Assembly: GCA_007922195.1 (NCBI GenBank)
Contig: ML681990.1
Location: 41,260,942 to 41,324,941 of the forward strand
Direction of reading: 5' to 3'
Length of the DNA stretch: 64,000 nt
DNA from: Podocnemis expansa
Taxonomy: Eukaryota; Chordata; Testudines; Podocnemididae
The position numbers and the translations under genes were made by a program. Each line of letters opens with the position of its first letter. Positions within the stretch are counted from its first letter, which is position 1. Below, one piece after another: positions 21,760 to 32,235 of the stretch. The notes under the pieces were generated by a model. The model was not told where the DNA came from and ran no database searches. It worked only from the letters and a program-made list of their open reading frames with translations.

Positions 21760-22712
21760 GGCTTGGTCTACACTAAAAAATTAGGTCAGTTTAATGAGGT
21801 CAATCAAGGTGTGAATAATTCACACATCTGAGTGGTATGGTCATGTCTGCCTAAGTCCCTGTGTAAGCTACACTAGGTTTATGAAAGAATTCTTCTGTCG
21901 ACCTAACCGCTACCTCTCAGAGATGTCAGTTACCTACAATGATGGGAGTATCTACATCAGCGGTTCCCAACCCATTACCCATGGGCCAAAGGTGGCCTGC
22001 TGGGCTTTTTAAAATGGCCTTTTCTCCCTTCGTGTTGCCTGGGAGCTGGGCAGCAGCTGCTCTCCTGCCATGTAGTCCCAGTGTGGAGCCAGGCGCTGGG
22101 CTGCAGCCTCACTCCTTCCTCCCAGTCCGGGTGCAGAGCCTGGAGCCAGGCTGCAGCCACTCTTCTGCTGCCTGGTCCCTCTCAGCACACAGCCAGGATC
22201 CAGCCTGCTGCTGCAAGCCTGCAGCCCGGTCCAGTAAACGCCTGGGAGACTATGTGAGGCTGCCAGACCTCCTGGCCAGTGCCTGCTCCCAGCCCTTCCA
22301 TTCCAGCCTGCAAGTACCTGCCTCTGGCCTGGTGCCTGCTCCCAGCCCAGCCAGCACCAAATCAACTGTTTTTAACAGTTTCAATTCTTTTTAGAATTTG
22401 AAATTTTATATTCTTAAACTTTTGTTTAAAAAATACTGGTTAAACAGTTTTAGGCTTTTTTAATGTTAAACAATTTAAAAGTTTTAATTTGCTTTGTACT
22501 AAATAAACGTTTACTTTTAGATATGTTGAGATGTACAGTCCTTAATGGTGTACTCTGTATGTATACAAATACATTTTTTATAAGTTAATAGATAGGTGGC
22601 CCTTCAGGGTTTGAAAAATGGTATTTGTGGCCCTCAAGCCAAAAAGGTTGAAAACCACTGATCTACCCTGAAGCACTACACCAGCGTAACATTTTTTAAA
22701 CATATACAAGCC
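21760..22712. mobile_element. MITE split by a hAT insertion
   Basis: The left end is GGCTTGGTCTACACTA. The right end CATATACAAGCC is a decayed complement of GGCTTGTATATG/GGCTTGTCTACAC. The two halves (21760-21957 and 22661-22712) are separated by the 703-bp element at 21958-22660. Confidence 0.65.
21958..22660. mobile_element. hAT-type non-autonomous element inside a MITE
   Basis: The ends are CAGCGGTTCCCAACC on the left and the complement of CAGTGGTTTTCAACC on the right. Flanks ATCTACAT (21950-21957) and ATCTACCC (22661-22668) are a decayed 8-bp duplication. The left half is GC-rich with repeated CAGCC and CTGCC motifs; the right half is AT-rich. The long frames at 21939-22394 and antisense lie wholly in the GC-rich part and are artefacts. 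Confidence 0.75.
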
Positions 22713-23639
22713 CTGAGTTAGCTGACCATGCCTGGCAGATAAGTAAATACAAGTCTTCAGTTTCTGGCATGCTTGTTGCTTTTTGGAGAAGCACAAATAT
22801 ATACCTCAGATTTAAAAGAGCAAGGTATTGTTACCTGTTAATATCTCAGTTGCCTCAGGAGGCTTGATTAAAGCTTGTTAGAACCATAGAGCGGCAGATA
22901 AGTTCTCTGTAGGAAAGAGATCCTAGCACTGAACCTCACAGTGTGTGAAGAACTGACTCTTTGAGAAAACGACTGAAATAAACTGAATGGGACTCCATGG
23001 CACAAAAGAAATAGCTCCACAGATTACTAAAAAATTTCAAGTGAGATCATCCTTCAACTATTTTGATTTACAAATATGTTCTTGAGACCTTAGCCTGCCA
23101 ACTAATGTCAGAGGTTGCCATACAATTTGCCCTGTATTTTTTTTTCCTGAACTGGTACTAGACATAGGTCCAGATTAATTCTGGAGGGAGAACCTTTAAA
23201 AGCACAAAAGGAAGAACATAGTTTTTAAATATTAAGATAATGTTGTTAAAAGAACAAACAGTTATAGGGTTCATATGAAGAGTGGCTGGGTGTCCTATAC
23301 GTCATTGGTAGGAACTGGTTTACATTAAGGATTGCAAGTATGACAGGTACATGACCAGCAGTAACCCAGATGAAGAAAGTCAAGAGACCAGGGGGGTTGA
23401 GGTAGAAATTTTACAGAATTCAGGAATATCATCTTTATAGAAGTTAAGCAGAGGGTGTATGAGGTGTGGCAGACTAGGAGTATACATGGTAATAGAAGTG
23501 GGTTGTCCCAGATTGTGCCAACAGTGTGGCACAGATAGTTCATTAGCCCATATATTCCCATCTGTGAGGAGGGAGGTCTTCAGATCCTCTTGGTGAGATC
23601 CTCTTGGTGATGATTCACAAGTGCACTCCTGCTTACTGC
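22713..23639. other. No recognised feature
   Basis: AT-rich. A 14-bp unit AGATCCTCTTGGTG is duplicated in tandem at about 23582-23609. 23290-23600 may be a further, unrecognisable part of the LINE remnant to its right. Confidence 0.45.
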
Positions 23640-23880
23640 TTGTATGTACCCAGTGACGTGCTCAATGTAGATGTCTCTGGACCACCTGATAAGAGTCAGA
23701 GACCATGAGCCAGCCCATCAACTGGACACAGCACCATCCGATTCCACAGGCCCGCAGCACCCACTCATTGGAGGAGTCCCAGGAGCCCAGGACTACAACA
23801 ATCAGGGCATGGGTCTGCACCTCATAGGCCCTGGCACTCAGGATGTCATCCAGGAGAGTGTACTTTAACTCCTTCCAAGC
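23640..23880 (-). pseudogene. Remnant of a LINE-type polymerase C-terminal region
   Basis: The minus-strand frame from about 23875 reads KYTLLDDILSARAYEV, then VVVLGSWDSSNEWVLRACG, then LMGWLMVSDS. A single frame change later it gives RDIYIEHVTG. This series resembles the region after the RT domain in reptile non-LTR retrotransposons (R2/NeSL-like or related; class not settled). No catalytic residues are included. Frameshifts and a stop make it a dead fragment of about 80 codons. Confidence 0.55.
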
Positions 23881-24739
23881 TCAGGCTCTGCAGAATACTG
23901 TATTACAAGATGACTGGTGTTTTGAATTGTTTCCCTACCTCAAACTCTGAGCATGCAAGGAGGGAGCAGGATAAATCTTCTGATTTGTGATTAACTGTTA
24001 ACAAGAGCTGCTGGTAAATTGCTGAGGCAATCAGGTGAGCAATTCACAATAAGCAATCTATCAGGCAAGTTTAGCCCGCCCCTTCTCCTGTTTATTAATA
24101 ACCCTCAAACAGATTCCAGTTTGTACAAATGTGTTCGCTATTTGAAATTGTTTGACAAATGTTCTGTGTAACTGCAAATGGGACACTGAACGTATTTCTT
24201 CATGTACTCAGTTAGATATTTGAGCTGTATGTTTGGTCCTCTGAGTCACGAGGTATTATTTCTATTCTCTGGTTGAGTAACCTAACATTTGTAAACTACT
24301 TCACTTCCACCCAGTACCAATTTAGTCTAATCTTTTGGAGATTAAAAGTACCTCAGCCCTGGGCCCAGGCTTTGCTCCGCAAACTTTCATAACAGCAAAA
24401 TGCACGTTCACAAAAAAGTTACAGTGCTGGGCTGAGAACAGAGATGGATCTACCTTTTGTTTAGAAGCTGAGAAGATGTTTGTAGATCATTCTTCTTAGT
24501 GTTTGCATAGTTCTAACCAGCACCATTAGAGCAACAACCAGGTTTTATAGAAAGGAGCTAGCTATTTCTAATCAGATTATAGAAGAGACTTCCTGTGATT
24601 TATCACCAATTACTGCTGGATGCTCTAGTCTTCATACAGGCAAAACCCCACTTACAACAGGAGGAGGTTTACCTGCATCACCACTGCAAGACTGGGCCAT
24701 ATGACATTGAGAAGCTAATCCTAAGAGATGCTCAGCACC
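23881..24739. other. No recognised feature
   Basis: AT-rich intergenic-type DNA; no coding or structural signature. Confidence 0.45.
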
Positions 24740-24895
24740 ATATTAATAATTATTTGCATTACAGTTGTACCTCAGGCAGTTGGAATAAGGGTCCATTGTG
24801 CTAAGCATGTTACAAATACATAGAATTTATAATCTAAACAGATAAATGTTAAGAGGATAAACAGAGTCACAGAGACATGAAATGATGAATGCCCA
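24740..24895 (+). repeat. Old SINE fragment (MIR/CORE-like), second copy
   Basis: Begins TATTAATAATTATTTGCATT, continues GTCCATTGTGCTAAGCATGT, then TATAATCTAAACAG, and ends in a CAGAGTCACAGAGACATGAA core-like part. Same family as 12285-12425. Confidence 0.6.
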
Positions 24896-26987
24896 TCGCT
24901 ATCAGTGCACATTCAGAAGCTCCGCATCTCCTAGGATCAAGCCCTAAATGAGGAATAAATATTTGTAGCCGATGATCTCTAAAAAGAGCTCTGTCTTTCT
25001 GCCGAAATATTTAGCAATAGAACAGAAGGAAACAAAAACACAAAAAACAGAATTGTTTCTAAACAGAGGCAAAAATCTAATCTGCTGTCATTCAGTGTAA
25101 TACCAGGTCTTAATTTAGTACATTTTTTCTGTAACAAAACTGTCCCATGAGACATTAGTGACCTTAATAATTCCTTCCCTAATGTATTAATGAAGCAGGG
25201 TTTGCTGTGATATATTATGTACTCTTTATACCTCACCTGCATAAACAACAGTATTAACAATATAAATTACAGCATTCATATTAATATGTTGTGGGCATCC
25301 AGACCAACGCAAAATGCTTAATGGCCTTCAGCAAGCACTAGGATTACAAGAAAGTGTTGAGAGAAAAAGATGCTTTTTTTTAGAAATTGATACATTCTGT
25401 ATGAGCCCATTAAACCTCAAGAAATCATTTCTCTGTTTAAAAAAGATCATAAATGCCCAAAGTTTTGCATCTTGCACTATTAATGCTAGTTCATTACCTT
25501 CAGCTAGACTTCAAGGCTTTGTAACGGAAATTGGCTCTGATTTTGGAGATATGCATTACATCATAGTCTTCTTTTAGGGCATTATGTCATTCCTGCTGAG
25601 ACGCATTATCTAGGGTTGGATCAGCATTAGCGATTTTTGTGGGCCTACTGCAGTGTTCCCAAAGTACTGCTGAGAACCACAGATTGAAATCTGAAACATT
25701 TATCTTTTACAAAGCTGAAAAAGAGCAAAGAAGTTAACATCAGGCACCACTGATTTCTTTAACCCTCTCTTGACTCAGCTTCTCATTGGAGCTTGGTTTT
25801 AAAGCCTTTGAACACTGTGCAAATGTGGTAATCTTTAGAAATTCACATTAAAGGGGCCATATTATAGTATTTCTTCCCAGGACCTGAGATGGCTTGCTGC
25901 AGCTGCTAGTATTATACCACCCGATCTTTACAAGATGTCAAAATGAGTCAAATTACACTTACATATACTGATGGTATATGGTACTCAGAAACGTATAGAA
26001 GATATGTTAAAAAAGAAAAGGAGGAATGCAATGGGAAGCTGGGTGTGACCTGCCTGTTTCTAAAATGGTTTGTGTAGAATTGAGCAATCCTTATATTTCA
26101 TTTTCAGAGGTTTATGGAGATCATATATATACATCCTGATACTTTTGAGAACACAAAGGGAAATTCCAAAAGGTTCATACTATACAGCAATTTTTATGCA
26201 AGGAGCTGAACAGATATATTATCTCTTCTCATTTCAACCATGAAATTAGAAGCCCATCTTGTCTCACTACATCCAGAGCAGGATTAGAAACTGTGCCATG
26301 AAGGGAATAGGCAGGTGCTTTCAGGATAAAGCAAGGATATTCCCAAAACCCCGGAGAATCCCCATACCTCTCTTTTCACAAAAGTGTAATTATAAAAAGA
26401 GGCTGTGAATACGAAGAGGAAATGGAATACATTCAACCATGACTAAATAACAAGTCCCCTTCTTATTATAAACTGACTAATACTATTCATTGGAGGGCTT
26501 TTATTCCCATCTCTACTCTAGTTTTTACTGAGACTTTGTGTTTCACTGATTTTTCACATTTAGTACTTTAAGGCCCTCTGCTACAATCATAGTGCTTCTC
26601 TAGAAAGGTTGGGAGTGATGACTATTTACATTAGAAAGTAGTACACACCTTAATAATCAGAACAGAGGAAGGGAGGAATGCCATACAGGCTTGCTAGAAA
26701 TTTCTTTCTCATTTTGACATGAAGCTTTCCCTTTATGATTTGAGACACTTCCTTTCAAATCACAGTCTGAATAGTAAAGCATTAGAGAGCTGAGCAAAAC
26801 ATTCACACTTATTTGACCTTCTCCCCTACCGCTCCATTGGTAAGGTCACAAGCAGTAGAAGTTTTATGATTTGGGGCTAAGCTACTTTTAATGCTTAATA
26901 ACAGCATGATCCCTTTGGGATACACAAGGAAAGCCATTTTCTCAGTTCATGCTGTGCTTTATAGTGCGGCCAGAGTTTTGTGGGTAA
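24896..26987. other. No recognised feature
   Basis: AT-rich. 25314-25577 holds an 87-codon frame without known motifs. Nothing supported. Confidence 0.45.
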
Positions 26988-27063
26988 CTCCTCATTACAT
27001 CTTAAAATGCTACTGAAAGGCAGAATCCTGCCTTTTAGTAGCATTTTAAGATCGAATGAGGAG
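26988..27063. repeat. 36-bp near-perfect inverted repeat, 4-nt loop
   Basis: The left arm 26988-27023 (CTCCTCATTACATCTTAAAA...) pairs with the right arm 27028-27063 at 33 of 36 positions around the loop AATC. No inverted-repeat element ends or target duplication are obvious. It could be a palindromic mini-element or a transcribed hairpin. It lies 7 bases from an (AC)n tract. Confidence 0.85.
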
Positions 27064-27069
27064 CACGCG

Positions 27070-27070
27070 T

Positions 27071-27111
<41 letters not shown>
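27070..27111. repeat. (AC)n microsatellite
   Basis: About 20 AC units, preceded by CACGCGTG. Confidence 0.95.
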
Positions 27112-27112
<1 letters not shown>

Positions 27113-27449
27113 CGCTCATAAACATTTTCACAGGAAATATTTTGTTTTGACAAAAATGTTATGACAAGCGCTAATCATTCAAATTAAAGGCATGCCTATC
27201 AATATAAACCTGTGAATAACCACCCCATTGTAGAGAGAGCACAGACCCCTACATAATGAATGGTTAAAAACTGAGAGAAATAATACCACAATGATAGCAA
27301 TAATACCACAATAGAGCCTCTTCCCCTCCAAGACCCTACTCCCATTGCTTGCTCCCCTCCCTCCTTCCCTCCCAAAATTACCCTGTCGCTTGCTGGATCC
27401 TCCCCATCTCCGTCTCCCACCAACTGGGCTCCCTTTGCTCTGGGGCTGG
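27112..27449. other. No recognised feature
   Basis: Contains a near-tandem AATAATACCACAAT doublet at 27279-27313. Otherwise plain. Confidence 0.4.
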
Positions 27450-27951
27450 TGTGATGAAGTGGGAAACCCCTCTTGGACTAATATGGGATGTTACAAGTGA
27501 TAACCTCATTTTTCTCTGTTCTGGTGATGGGACGCGGCTGTGGGATAGATAGAAGAGCCAGTAGGGGGCAGGGGAGTGTTCAGGCAGACTTTATCTGGAA
27601 CCCCCACTGGTCACACAGGTTGTGGCTGGTTGGACCAGTGGGTAGGGCTCTCTAGTCTGGGAGAAGAACAAAGGACTAGGGGAGGAGAAAGGAGTCAGGA
27701 ATGGGGGTCTGAGAGGAAGGATCCCCAGGGCATGAACCTGCTTGTCAGGCAGGGGGTTCACTACTATACCTTGCGGTTAACCTGATAGCCAACCATCCTA
27801 GCTGTGTGATCTGGACTGCAAATAAACCCTTCAATTTCCACACTGGCTGAGGTCACTTCTGACTGGGGCTTCCCGGGATGCTCCTAGAGGGATGACCCCA
27901 TGAGAGAATCCAGATGGAGCAAGGGTGCACCCTCTTTGGCTGGATCTGGCA
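27450..27951 (+). mobile_element. Probable solo LTR (ERV-like)
   Basis: Starts TGTGATGAAGTGGGAAACC and has an AATAAAC polyadenylation-like signal at about 27819, followed by TTCCACACTGGCTGAGGTCA, a layout typical of reptile LTRs. GCTGG precedes the TG (27445-27449) and recurs after CTGGCA at 27952-27956, giving a candidate 5-bp duplication. Related sequence could extend to about 28195, so the 3' limit is uncertain. No internal coding region follows. Confidence 0.5.
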
Positions 27952-28591
27952 GCTGGATGCATGGTAGCGTGGAGACTTGGGCTGGGCCAGACTGGAAAAG
28001 ATTCTACCTTAGCAGAGTTCGGATCAGCTGTGAGCAGAAGGGACCCCCACAGTGATTTCTGAGCAGCTCCATCACAGCTGGGACAAGAGCTGCTGCAACC
28101 TGAGAAAGAGTCTTCCTGCAGGAAATGGCCCCAGCTGAGCAGGGGCTGATATGGGTTAATGACCTGGTGCCTCATGCCCGCCCACTCCACAATAACCAGG
28201 CGTATGATGTCCAGTCAGTATGACTGACTGGACACTTCATGATCCCCTTTTCTACAGGACTTTCTGGTCGAAAACTGGATATTTGAGAACCCTAAAAATT
28301 GGGAGACTATACTTGAACACCACATTTTAAAGATATTTTATTTAAGGTATTACCGCAAAATGCACTGAAAATTCAGAACAAATACACCCAAATATATTAA
28401 CCCTCAACACTAAGGACTAGTAAAACTGCTGTTGCGCTGGCATGCAAAGGGCCCAACTTTGCTCTCAGTCAGAACAGCATAAACCTAAATTAACTGAAGA
28501 TTTACGCTGGTTTACATGAAAGCAGGATTTGATCCATCCTGTTCAGTGAGCAGCACCATTATAATTAAGGTTGTGTCATGATTCCTGTTAG

Positions 28592-29129
28592 CAGGGGTTA
28601 AAGTATTATTTGGGGTGCCCCGGAACCCTCCTAATCGGGCAGGGCCCTTCCCGCATGGGTGACCACCCCTGTACATCCGGGCCCACTTCAAGGACCCCAA
28701 CTAATGCCCCCAATATCCATTTCGCTGTCCACAAAATCCACCTCAGCCCTCAATACCCACTCCCAAAATCCGCCCCCAATACCCTCTGCCCTGTTCCTAA
28801 TATCAACCAAGCCCCCAATACCCATCCCCTGCTCAGGTGCCACCAATACTCCCCCCCATGTGAGCCAGGCCGCCCCCATACTCACGGGCAGTGCACTGGG
28901 CCAGGAAACTCTGCAGCCTGCGCATGCACAGGGGAGCCCGCACCCTCCCCTGCCTGCGGGAACGCGTGGCAGAATGCTGTTCCGGTGCCTGCTATTTTTC
29001 AGTGGTGAGCCCTGGGACGCAGTGTTTTGGCACCATTTTCTATTTTTAGGGGACCTGGAACTCTGAGCCCCTAAAAACAGCGGGCTCCAGAATGGTGTTC
29101 CAGGCTGTTCCAGCTTACTTTAACCCCTG
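28592..29129. mobile_element. hAT-type non-autonomous element
   Basis: The ends are CAGGGGTTAAAGTA and its exact complement TACTTTAACCCCTG. Flanks CCTGTTAG (28584-28591) and CCTGTTAA (29130-29137) match at 7 of 8 bases, indicating hAT. The interior is C-rich (28620-28880), so frames at 28610-29066 are not genes. Another copy begins at 63830 in the opposite orientation. Confidence 0.82.
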
Positions 29130-29263
29130 CCTGTTAAAAGGTTGACTAGCCTAAGTCCTTTAAAATTGACATATTGGATCAGTTGCTTTAGCACAGTGAG
29201 AGCAAGTGGCTACTTTAGGGGAAGATTAATTTGGTATTTCCAAAGACAAATAGCACAGCCATT

Positions 29264-29411
29264 TGGAACTGACAGTGCAGGTAACTTGACCACTGACTAC
29301 AAAAATAAATATGGTTGCCAACATGTGGATTCTGGCAACTGTGGAACTGATAGTGCAGGTAACTTGACCACTGTGGAAAAATGAATCAGGTTACCAACAT
29401 GTGGATTCTGG
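29264..29411. repeat. 78-bp tandem duplication
   Basis: TGGAACTGAYAGTGCAGGTA at 29264 and 29342 starts two units, each ending near CCAACATGTGGATTCTGG. They differ at scattered bases and by a small indel. Confidence 0.8.
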
Positions 29412-30598
29412 GCCATTCCTGGTTCACACAGTAGCAGAAATTTCCAAGGGAACATGGCCATGAGAATTGCTGGGTACATCAGTGATTTAAGTAGAGAGAA
29501 GTGGCTGCGGCCTTCATAGGCATCATGTTTTGCCCGGTCTGCAGCATCTGATTTATAACTTAAGAGACTGTGATCTACTCGGCTTTCTGTAGGTGGAAAC
29601 GATCTGGGCTTCTAGCAAGCTGAGCTGGTGAGTACGTCCATTAGTTAGTACCAGGGATTTCACTAACACCCCCGCTACACTCCCTCTGAATTTCCCAACA
29701 CCCCCCCCATTTATCAGCTAGTAACAGTGTTATACCAATTTAGTGCACACCCCCTATGCCTCCCCTTACACCCCACCTAATTTCAAGTCCTGGAGAAGCT
29801 GCTGATTAGTACTGCTGCACCTGACATTGACTATATTCGCATTACCTAGCATGAGTGCAAATAATAAATACTTACAATGATTTCATATCCCAGCTCCCTA
29901 TTGACAATACTCTTGTAATAAGTCTCTGCATCCTGCTAATTATCTAACACACCATTCTGCACTGAAATGAGCCATACTGGATCCTGCAGGTGTACCTGCA
30001 ACTCTTCCCTTTGCTCACACACACAGGAGGGAGCAAAACATAAATCTCCTCATATCACAATCACAGCTCTGATACACATCTTGACATAATCCACACCTAT
30101 CTCAAACACATCTTTACCAAGCAGGCCTAACTACTGCACCTCCAATTAGTGTCAGAACACCTCATACATCAGGAGTGAAGGCAAATAATTCCAACTGGCT
30201 ACTGCCAGCAGCAGGGGCAATGTATATATTCAGACATACAATGCAAGACAGCTGCTGAAGAAAAATATGCCACCCTCACTACTGCAACCCATTATGGCCC
30301 TTCTCACTGCTTTACCCTCCCACCACCAGTCTCAGCAAATGCTCCACTCAGATTCCCTTGAAAGTGCTGAACTCTCCAACTATCAGCCTGCTTAGGCAAG
30401 TATGTTTGTCTCATGATCCCCTGTTCTGACCCACCTGCTGAAACCTCCTTCAACCTTTTCTCTAGCAAGTACCTTGGCTACTTAAATAGATACAAAATTA
30501 CATGTGCAATTTTATGCAGCAGTTCCATGTGTAAAGTGCACAAAAGCCTAAATCAAGACTTTTAACTTCCCATTGTTCTTTTAAATACTGTAGATTAT
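29412..30598. other. No recognised feature
   Basis: 29655-29800 is C-rich with ACACCCCC motifs and CCAGGGATTT/CAAGTCCTGG edges, but no duplication supports an element. The rest is plain. Confidence 0.4.
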
Positions 30599-30603
30599 AG
30601 GTA

Positions 30604-31822
30604 TGTGATGTGCAGAATCCTCCACACTGCTGTAATGTGACCCATGTATCCTTCCTGTTCACCCTTGCAATGTGATAGTGTGGTTTAATGCAAAATATGT
30701 CAGGTGAGGCATTTTTGTTAATGTTCATGCTCTACATTATTATTATGGTAGCTTGTTTCCTGCAACATCATATATGTGTACAGATATGAAAACCCTTGCC
30801 AAAGGTATTTCACATGGTTCAAGTAGGAGCAAGTAATCAGGACTGCAAATACACATCCAGAACAAATATGTATAACAATGGACTAGCTAAATATTTGTAG
30901 GGGAGATCACCTGCTCTTTCTGAACAAAGTGAATCACCTGACCACAAGGAGGAGGAGGGAAGGGTGTTTGAAGTGAGAGAGAAAGGAAACAAAGACACTT
31001 TTAACTGGCTTTTTGCCAGAGGAACGCCATCTTGAAGTAACTCAGAAAATACTGATACCTATCCACATGGGCAGAAGGACCTGGCTGCAAAACCATCAGT
31101 AGCCAGGCACATGGGTAAGCTTGAAATGGACTGCAACCGTGAACTTTAGCTTAGAATGCGTGTTTCCTTTTATTTGGTAAAACAAACAAACAAGGAGTCC
31201 TGTGGCAATTAAAGAGTAACAAATTTATTATAAAAATAAAAATAACTTTGTTAGTCTTTAAGTGCCACAGGACTCCTTTTTGTTTGTTTTACTGAACTAG
31301 ACTAACATGGCTACCACTTTGGATCTTTTATTTGGTAGTAATAAAATCCTTGACTGATTGATTAATTGATTGTGCATTAATTCACCTTATAACTCACTTG
31401 GAATTATGTTTTGATCAATGAACTTATGAATGGTTTATTTAACGCAACATGAATTTTGTAAAGAGAAAGTATGAAAGCGTGAAAACCTATCTTGGAGCAA
31501 AAGTGATGCATATCAGTTGCATTGTTAAACTGATGGACTGGAGTAAATGAGCCTGCAGCAATCAGAGAAAGATCCCAATCCCTGCAGGATGGAAGTTCCT
31601 GATGTTGCATCTGGGGTCTAGGGTGCTCTCTGAAGTACTGTCCCATGTCTGGCTAGTGAGCACACTTGCACTGCAGGGGACCGATTGCATGCTGGAGGCT
31701 GGTGTGAGCTGACCCAGGAATCGGGGGTTCACCTAGCAAGGCAAGGTAAGTTAGGGCCGGGAATGGGCAATTGGGGTGGCCAAGCAGCACATCAGACCAG
31801 GTTGCAGGAGGTTAATGTCACA
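30604..31822 (+). mobile_element. Complete solo LTR, family A, copy 2
   Basis: Starts TGTGATGTGCAG and ends ...AATGTCACA, the TG...CA signature. AGGTA occurs on both sides (30599-30603 and 31823-31827), a perfect 5-bp duplication as made by retroviral and gypsy-type integrases. Removing the 146-bp SINE insertion at 31180-31325 and its duplication leaves about 1.06 kb. It has no coding capacity. Its homologues are at 306-1030, 3411-4427 (minus) and 59726-60884. It defines the family. The internal region of the parent element is not in this window. Confidence 0.82.
31180..31325 (-). mobile_element. Tail-to-tail inverted SINE insertion with one 12-bp duplication
   Basis: The right arm (31325 down to about 31240) is a SINE in minus orientation starting near its tRNA-like head (GGTAGCCATGTTAGTCTA). 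The left arm (31180-31230) is the SINE central part in plus orientation. The arms pair over roughly 50 bp. TTTTATTTGGTA flanks the whole at 31168-31179 and 31326-31337, so it entered as one event. Confidence 0.85.
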
Positions 31823-31827
31823 AGGTA

Positions 31828-32235
31828 CTAGTAATGAGTTCTTTCCAATATACGGCATGAGCTTTTGTACATTTTCTAGAGCAATCTCTCATGTCCCAAA
31901 GATCTCAGTTCTACACCTGCTCATTGGGAAGATACTCAGTCTAAATGACTCTCTTCAGCAACAAGAGGGACAATGTTGCCAAAACCCCTGCACTACAGAG
32001 TCACACCTGCATCAGTTAAAAACCCAAGGCTATTTGTAAATTATCATCTGACTTTTATCATTTACATTCAGACACTTCACACATTATTTGAACAAACATT
32101 TTTTTTGTCTTTCATTGATTTAAAACCAATTCTTTTTAACAATGTGAAATTGTGAACTGGGGGCTTGATTCACCACGGTGGTATTCTGGTTTTATGAGTA
32201 TAATGCCCTTGATTTCATTCCCCTCTGACTTAATC
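31828..32235. other. No recognised feature
   Basis: AT-rich unique-looking sequence. Confidence 0.4.

Noticed and set aside
21939..22394. 151-codon frame with antisense partner
   Set aside because: Confined to the GC-rich half of a hAT element.
29655..29800. C-rich segment with CCAGGGATTT...CAAGTCCTGG edges as a hAT element
   Set aside because: Edges pair poorly and flanks show no 8-bp duplication.
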